A DNA stretch of 64,000 nt from Oncomelania hupensis (lineage: Eukaryota; Mollusca; Gastropoda; Littorinimorpha; Pomatiopsidae), in assembly GCA_036898135.1 (NCBI GenBank), contig CM072513.1:37209340-37273339 (forward strand), given 5' to 3'. Position numbers and translations under genes: made by a program. This document shows positions 57,603-64,000 of the stretch, piece after piece; position 1 is the first letter of the stretch; each line of letters starts with the position of its first letter. Below the pieces are notes generated by a model that was not told the origin of the DNA, made no database searches, and saw only the letters and a list, made by a program, of their open reading frames with translations.

Positions 57603-58272
57603 TTCGCACCGGCTTTTTAACCACTCAGCGTCCGCGCTGAGAAACTGTACTCAAGAGCAGATGTGCTGCTACTTGAATAGCATCACTGGGCCAAGGCATT
57701 AACTTGCCCGTGGAAACCATCCGACATCTTAAGTCAGGATAACAACAACAATCCCTATGACTCGTCCTTTACGACACGAATCTGACCTAACCAGAAAACG
57801 TTAAAATATGAACTTGGCATCGCCTAATGGGATGACTGACTATGTATTTGACAGGGAGTCCAGTATCTCAAAAAGGTCCATATTTAACATCATAACAAAA
57901 TGCGAATCATGTACAGTTTACCTGCCTTTACAAAACATCCTGCCGTAAACATCAAAGCTCTAAACAGTACTATTTCCCTAATATCTATTCTATTCTACAC
58001 GTACACCGTACACATGTTAATTTCTACAAAACTGCATATGTTTAGCAACAATGCTCAAAATCGATGGACATAACTAACGCATGATACATTATTAAAATAG
58101 CACAAAAAAAACAGTCTTTACACAGACAATTAAAAAAAACAAAATCATATCTACACAGAATTGTTTAGTTGTCTCATTAAAATAAAAGTCCGTATCTGAG
58201 AGTATTCCCATACTACTTTACAGTGTCATTATGTACATACCAGAGGCTAGGTATCGGAGACTGTTTTCTGTG

Positions 58273-58707
58273 CTAGACGCAGTGATCTTCTTGGGGGTCG
58301 CTAAACGCCGCAGTCAGGACTTCCATGATGCCGTCTGCCGTAACAGCGGTGTCTGCTCTCCGCAGAACTTCCTGTCGGGCACACCCCGTCAGTGCTTGCA
58401 GCAGCCACTCCACCGCCGCGCCAGTGTCTAGGTGACAGTTCTTCAGGATTCGGGTGGCCTCCATTTGAAAATCTTCGAAGTCCTGCCCGTCCTCACCCGA
58501 AAAAGAAGGTAGCTTGGGAGGCGGCATCACGTAGAGGCGTGGCGTGAGGGCTGGTGGGCCGTTGACGTCTTGGACGCCGCTCACTCGGTCACTCGATGGT
58601 CCGCTGCCGTCCACCTGGGAGGGAGGTTGACTGTTGTTAGCTGTGGCCACAGCAACCGACGGTCCAGTGCTAGCTGGGAGTTGCACACTGCTGTCCTGCT
58701 CCGCCAT
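58273..58707 (-). CDS. Element Y truncated Gag-like protein, 144 aa
   Basis: A Ser/Pro/Gln-rich N-terminus (MAEQDSSVQLPASTG) is followed by PPPKLPSFSGEDGQDFEDFQ and ALTGCARQEVLRRADTA. This is the pattern of retrotransposon Gag capsid starts (LP.FSG...; L.G.A...). It ends at a stop after about one third of a usual Gag, with no zinc knuckle. It may still act in cis for packaging or simply be residual. Confidence 0.65.
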   Translation of the reverse strand: MAEQDSSVQLPASTGPSVAVATANNSQPPSQVDGSGPSSDRVSGVQDVNGPPALTPRLYVMPPPKLPSFSGEDGQDFEDFQMEATRILKNCHLDTGAAVEWLLQALTGCARQEVLRRADTAVTADGIMEVLTAAFSDPQEDHCV

Positions 58708-58821
58708 CCTTGTTTGGCTTCTGGTTAAAATTCTTGAGGTCGCCGTTGTTAGTCTTGGTCTGGGTCTTTCAATGACTGCTGCTCCGTGTTAGCTGGGATC
58801 CTGCTCGCAGCGCCAGATCGA

Positions 58822-59865
58822 TGTAGCGGAGTGGAGGGTAGGTGGTAGAAGTAGGAAGAAGAGCGGAGCGCTCTAGAGGAGGCTGGTAGTAGGAGTACAG
58901 AAGAAGAAGACTCTCTTTTCCTTTTCTTTCACACTCGCACACCAATCGAAGATGTGGTTCTATTTCCAGCATTTATTTCTGAGTGAATAATTTTGAGCCA
59001 CGGAACAGACAGTCATTTACAGTAGTATGTACATTCTGTGTCGGCCCGTGTCTGCCGTCTCACTGCCCCTCCAACTGGGGGGTCAGTCGGTTTTTATCAT
59101 ACAGCGCCAGCCTTAGCGGAGACGCACATGCGCGAGCCACTCGCGGAGCCTTAAGTAAGTGCCTGTGGGCCAAGTTTGTGTTATTTTCAATTTACAAATC
59201 CCGCTCGCCTTTGGCCTAATACAAATCAAAACATAACATAATACACATCACCAGAAAGGGCATAAAACAAGCTTCCCAAATATGTACATGAATTATTCAT
59301 ACAAGGTACAGATAAATAATAAACTTCGAAAATACGCGACTCAAAGTACGACCTTAAGCACACAAGTTCACAAAAAGATACAAATGATACATTTAAGACA
59401 TACCAAAAACCCATACGTATTACATGCTCTAAAAGCTTAATGTCCAATCTGGCTAACTATATACAAATAAAATGCATGACTTATCTGTAACTCTTACAAA
59501 TCATGAATCTCTATGTACACACTAACACAAGCTACAAACACAGTGTTATCGCAGGTTACATCACTGGGACTAGCGATCTCGGCCTTAACTACTCTAATAT
59601 AAACTAAATTCATACAACATTCCATAAGAATAATATCTAAGGCTAGCTACATAATAATTATTTGATGGACAGAAATAAAAGGGGGCTAGTGTACGGCTCT
59701 GACAAGGTGTCGCATTTGGCGGTAAGTTTAAACAAAGGCTGTGCGTGTAGCAGACGACGCGTCGGCTAAACACGTTACACGAAAACGGTCAAGATAGCAT
59801 ACTACATGACTAGTAAGGTTTAGGGATAGAAATACCGCACCAGTAGCGAACAGCAGTCGGCTACA
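58822..59865 (-). repeat. Element Y 5' LTR
   Basis: Same length as and apparently the same sequence as 56559-57602. The adjacent PBS lies at about 58802-58821. Confidence 0.88.
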
Positions 59866-60099
59866 ATAGGAAGCCCTAGTGACCACCCGGCAGAAAGCGT
59901 CCAACACTCCCAAGCTGATCCAACAGACCTCATACACAAACAAGGAGTCTTGTCCAGGAAGAGTTTTCAAGAAAAAAGGTAGGTCATTGATCTAGCGAAG
60001 AAGAAGATAGTATAGCAGAGTGAAGGACAGCAGGAATAGGAAAGAGTAAATGAGGAAGACAGCGACAGTGGGAATTTAAAGCACTAAATTTCCATAAAG

Positions 60100-60990
60100 A
60101 TCATGTCAGATACCCTTGCAGATCATGAAGGCCCAGTCAGCATGGTGGGTAGAGTAATCTCCAACGTCTGTTTTGCGGATGACATTGATGGATTGGCTGG
60201 GGAGGAACAAGAACTTGAAAAGCTGGTACAGAGGCTTAACATCACCTACAGAGCATATGGAATGGAAATAAGTGCATAGACCAAAATGATGACCAACAAC
60301 ACCAATGGCATCAACTACGGACATCAAAGTCCAAGGCCAATCCTTCAACACGGTGCACAACTTCAAATATTTAGGAGCAATTGCATCGTACAATGGGTCC
60401 CGACAGAACGTCCTCTCCAGGTTAGCACAAACAACTGATGCTTGACAAGGTTGAAGCCAATTTAGAAAGACATGACCATCAGTCTACACTCCAAAGTAAG
60501 ATTGTTGCGCTCCCTTGTCATCTCCATCTTCCTATACTTTAGTGAAACATGGACCCTCACAGCTCACTTACAACGAAGAATAATATAAAGCATGGAGATG
60601 AGGTGCTACAGAAGACTTCTGAGCATTTCTATACCCAGCACATTACCAACGGAGTCCGACAGACCATCACACAAGCCATTGGACAACATGATGACATGCT
60701 CACAGTGGTAAAGAAACGGAAACTCCGATGGAATGGCCACGTTACCAGAACATCAGGCCTTGCAAAGACCATCCTGCAAAGCAATATGCAAGGAGGCAGA
60801 AGAAGAGGGAGACCGAAAAAGAGGTGGAAGGACAACATTCGAGAATGTACTGGCTTGACACTGCAGTACAGGGCGAAGACATGAGGGTTGTTGAGGACAG
60901 AGAAAGATGGAGTACGCTAGTTAAGCTATCATCTGCGGTGCTCCAACGACTTTCAAGTTACGGGATAGGATAGGGTAGGGATAGGAAAAG
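60100..60990 (+). mobile_element. RTE-like LINE, 3' half of the split copy
   Basis: Continues from MSD (duplicated target) through DTLADHEGPVSMV and CFADDIDGLAGEEQELEKL, then frameshifts. The C-terminal half VVKKRKLRWNGHVTRTSGL reads openly at 60549-60884. The tail is GGGATAGGATAGGGTAGGG near 60961-60987. Confidence 0.82.
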
Positions 60991-61019
60991 GAGAGCGTCA
61001 CAGCATAGGCTCTCGCTTG

Positions 61020-61830
61020 TCTAGATCACAGGCTGTGAAGTCCGTAGGCCTTGCCTCAATTACATACAATACATAGAAGGTCCACCACTTCTTGCAAGAA
61101 ATCCAACATCCGGTTTCGATTGACCCCCCCAAAACGACTTTCCTACCTTTTGTGCCCACTTCAAACTCAAACGGAGGGGCCAGACGAATCACAAACACTC
61201 ATAGCAACACATTCGTATCACTTCCAACGATGTCGGCTCCAAATTCACTGCGAATTTGTTAAAAAAAACGCAGTCACAAAAGCTGGTTCGAATTTTGACA
61301 CGACGCCGCGAGTCGATCCCAATATGTATAGCAACTGCTTTACGACCTTTCATTGGTCGCCTAAGAATACGCGCTGTTAGGCCTAATGAAGGGCAGACCA
61401 CTCTAGCGATTATAAAGTCTCCAACGATCATTTTGTTGATAGCACTGAGTAGTCCGCCCTTCAGTAGGCCTAACAGAGAGTATTCTTAGGCGACCAATGA
61501 AAGGTCATAAAGTAGTTGCTATATTGGGATCGACTCGCGGCGTCGTGTCAAAATTCGAACCAGCTTTTGTGACTGCGTTTTTTTTAACAAATTCGCAGTG
61601 AATTTGGAGCCGACATCGTTGGAAGTGATACGAATGTGTTGCTATGAGTGTTTGTGATTCGTCTGGCCCCTCCGTTTGAGTTTGAAGTGGGCACAAAAGG
61701 TAGGAAAGTCGTTTTGGGGGGGGGGGGTCAATCGAAACCGGATGTTGGATTTCTTGCAAGAAGTGGTGGACCTTCTATGTATTGTATGTAATTGAGGCAA
61801 GGCCTACGGACTTCACAGCCTGTGTCTAGA
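61020..61830. repeat. Near-perfect palindrome, about 387-bp arms
   Basis: The left arm from TCTAGATCACAGGCTGTGAA to about 61406 is the inverted complement of about 61446-61830, with only scattered mismatches and small indels. The loop is about 40 bp. Mirrored ORFs in both arms are consequences of symmetry. It could be a fold-back DNA transposon or a recent inverted duplication; no clear target duplication was seen. Confidence 0.88.
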
Positions 61831-62379
61831 TACCGCTAGGTTATCGAGAATCCACTACGCTATCGAGAGGATCCATTCTACTTGGTTAATGCCCCTGTTG
61901 AAAAATGAGAAGTAGCGGACGACCAGGTCTTGAGTCGTGAAGACTTTCTTCATTAGTTTATTGTCCTCTGTTGGCAAGTCCAAGTAGGCTATAAAATCGC
62001 TGGCCTATCTATAAAAGATTTCTTCTAATTCTCCTCTTTTTTCTACGTTACAGTCGTGGTTTGCATTTGACGATTAGATTAGAATGTTTGCAGAACAAGT
62101 AAACACTGTTGACCTGTATTTTATGCATACAGCATCGTGCGTGCCTTCGCCTGAAATGCTATACATGTAGCCTACTGTACATGTGAGGTGCATGTGATGT
62201 GTTCGTGTGTGTGTGTGAGATAGAGAGAAGAGAGACAGACAGACAGACAGAGAGAGAAAGAGATAGAGACAGACAGACAGAGACAGAGAGAACAACAACA
62301 GTAACAACAAGAAAAAACATATTATAATATACTATTTAGGCTGGGGCGTCCAGTTAGGCCTGTACATACTATTATTATA
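61831..62379. repeat. Non-coding stretch with GA/CAGA repeats at 62218-62292
   Basis: (GA)n and (CAGA)n mixed run. Nothing else recognised. Confidence 0.6.
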
Positions 62380-62895
62380 CAAAATTGAAGCACGGTTTGT
62401 TTGTGACAAGTTAGCCAAAGAGGGAGTACTAAGATCATTAGATTATATTTCTTCAAACAAGTTGAGTATTTGTTATCATGAAATGCATTCTTTATTAGAA
62501 AGTTGGCAAAATTAATATACAAGTTAAGAATGAATGCATGGAATACTAAATATTCCGCAGATATTCCGTGTATGGGTTGCAAAAATATAATTATAAGTTT
62601 ACCATATTTTATTTGAATGTCCAGTTTAAAATTAAATGTATGGAAACCAAGGACATGCATATTCTTTAGATGATGTATTACATCATTCACAGATAACAGC
62701 AGTTGTGAAAATTATTACAATGACGCCTGTTGGTAGACTTTTATAGTTAAGTCTTAAATCCCTCTTCTCCTTCCATTCTATGTTGTTATAAGGTTTCTTA
62801 ATTGAAATTTGATTGATATTGTTGTTGTTATTAATTAATGTATAATTTCACCTGAATGTGAATAGACAATAAATTAAATACTGATTGATTGAAGC
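62380..62895 (+). pseudogene. I/Nimb-like LINE 3' fragment (RNase H tail)
   Basis: Plus-strand remnants read FVCDKLAKEGVLRSLDY (end of RNase H) and, after shifts, a VYHILFECPV Cys/His block comparable to HILHDCS in the element at 4813. A 3' UTR and ATTGATTG-type tail follow. Confidence 0.6.
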
Positions 62896-62921
62896 ACGGT
62901 TTTATTATAAAGATCGCATTC

Positions 62922-64000
62922 TATCATATCCTATCCGGTAACTCGGAGGTCGTAGGGGCACTACAGATTATCGCTTAACCAACGTACTCCATCTTTTTCT
63001 GTCCTAAGCAACACTGATTGTCAAACCAGTCCATTCTCGAATGTTGTCCTCCCACCTCTTTTTCGGTTTCCCTCTTCTACCTTTTTGCACTAAGCCTTGC
63101 AGGATGGTCTTTGCAAGACCTGATGATCTGATAAGGAGTCCATACCAATCGGAGTTTCCGTTTTTTTTACCACTGTGAGCATGTCATCGTGTTGCACAAT
63201 GACTTGTGTGATGGTCTGTCGGACTTCGTCGTTGGTGATGTCCTGGGTATAAGAAATGCCCAGAAGTCTTCTGTAGCACCTCATCTCCATGCTTTGTATT
63301 CTTCGTTGTAGATCTGCTGTGAGGGTCTAAGTTTTGCAAGCGTGTAGGAAGATGGAGATGACAAGGAAGCGCAACAGCCTTACCTTGGAATGTAGACTGA
63401 TGATCCTGTCTTTCCAAATTGGCTTCAACCTTGCCAGGGCGGCAGTTGTTTGTGCGATCCTGGAGAAGACTTCCTGTCGGGACCCATTGTCTGATACAAT
63501 GGCTCCTAAATATTTGAAGCTATGTACTGTGTTGAGGGATTGGCCTTGGACTTTGATGTCCGTGTTGATGCCATTGGTGTTTTTGGTCATCATTTTGGTC
63601 TTCTCTGCACTTATTTCCATTCCATAGGCTCTGGAGGTGGTGTCAAGCCTCTGTACTAACTGTTCAAGTTCTTGTTCCTTGCCAGCCAATCCATCAATGT
63701 CATCCGCAAAACGGAGGTTGGAGATTGCACGACCCCCTATGCTGACTGTGCCTTCGTGATCTGCAAGGGCATCTGATATGATGCGCTCTGGAGAGATGTT
63801 GAAGAGTGTTGGAGATAGTAGGCGTCCTTGACGAACGCCGTTTGTTGTTCTGAACCAGTGTCCGATTGCGCTGATGTGGAGGTCTGCACTGATAGCCTTG
63901 TCGTACAGACTTTTGATGACTTCAATAATGTTAGGGCTGATGTTGTACACTCTCATAATTGCCTACAGAGCTACATGCCAGACTCGGTCAAACGCCTTCT
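62922..64000 (-). mobile_element. RTE-like LINE copy running off the window
   Basis: Minus strand, tail ATCCTATCC at 62922-62937. Frame breaks near 63020, 63140 and 63320. The upper part 63327-63956 is open with NGVRQGRLLSPTLFNI, NLRFADDIDGLAGKEQELE and FKYLGAIVSDNGSRQEV. The sequence continues past 64000 with AFDRVWHV-like codons. It gives the best view of the RT palm in this family together with 40950-41330. Confidence 0.85.

Larger units (their letters stand above)
56559..59865 (-). mobile_element. Non-autonomous LTR element Y with partial Gag
   Basis: LTRs at 56559-57602 and 58822-59865 are each 1044 bp, appear identical, end TG...CA and are flanked by ATAG (56555-56558 and 59866-59869). 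The 1219-bp interior has a minus-strand Gag-like ORF but no protease, RT or integrase. A primer site next to the 58822 edge (TGGCGCTGCGAGCAGGATCC on the minus strand) resembles the complement of an animal tRNA-Ser 3' end. Identical LTRs imply a very recent insertion, or gene conversion or assembly duplication. Confidence 0.85.
56264..60099 (-). mobile_element. Retroposon X, copy 6, inserted in the LINE and itself split
   Basis: X halves at 56264-56558 and 59870-60099 flank an LTR element. The whole block is bounded by the 11-bp duplication ATCATGTCAGA (56253-56263 and 60100-60110), which is present once in intact LINE copies. The tail is (CAAT)n-like at 56264-56280. The 5' end is truncated at CCATAAAG relative to copies 1 and 2. 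Confidence 0.85.

Noticed and set aside
57603..58821. Retroviral-type env or pol in element Y
   Set aside because: Only a Gag-like start is readable; the rest of the 1.2-kb interior lacks ORFs or motifs.

Overview
The window looks like gene-poor nuclear DNA from a marine invertebrate. A lophotrochozoan, most likely a mollusc and perhaps a gastropod, fits best. The clues are spliced exons with GT/AG borders, many non-LTR retrotransposons (Rex1/CR1-like, I/Nimb-like with RNase H, RTE-like), tRNA-derived SINEs, an INT-before-RT Gypsy element and very abundant microsatellites. The taxon is inferred from repeat content only; no ribosomal or mitochondrial marker is present.

The main host gene lies on the minus strand from 48886 down to 26039. 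I assembled it by hand as 11 coding exons that join in one frame (1458 nt, 485 codons plus stop). It is a divergent SLC1-family (excitatory amino-acid transporter-like) protein. All junctions have GT/AG borders and compatible phases, yet several residues that are near-invariant in glutamate transporters are changed. Its introns are packed with mobile DNA, and intron 9 alone is about 9 kb. A second host locus is represented only by the last coding exon of a plus-strand Kelch-repeat gene (21056-21276).

Layout. 1-8.1 kb: L2/CR1 remnant, a SINE, a MITE, a minisatellite, an I/Nimb-like LINE and two RTE-like 3' ends. 8.6-11.8 kb: a Rex1-like LINE with an open 965-codon ORF. 12-20 kb: simple repeats, a SINE split by a retroposon (here called X), and a hairpin MITE. 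20-26 kb: SINE copies, the Kelch exon, a possible Mutator-like fragment and a piggyBac-like MITE. 26-49 kb: the SLC1 gene. Its introns hold a 5.6 kb Gypsy element with nearly identical LTRs, a (GATA)n array of more than 1 kb split by that element, RTE-like copies, a solo LTR carrying a perfect hairpin, and more X copies. 50-64 kb: further RTE-like copies, one split by X, which is itself split by an LTR element with apparently identical 1044-bp LTRs; then a palindrome of about 0.8 kb and a last RTE-like copy running off the window.

The most notable items are the SLC1 gene with altered substrate and cation-site residues, the Gypsy element (gag-PR-INT-RT order, in-frame loss of most of RT and of RNase H, and a run of perfect heat-shock-element-like motifs just before its start codon), and the nested insertions dated relative to each other by target-site duplications.
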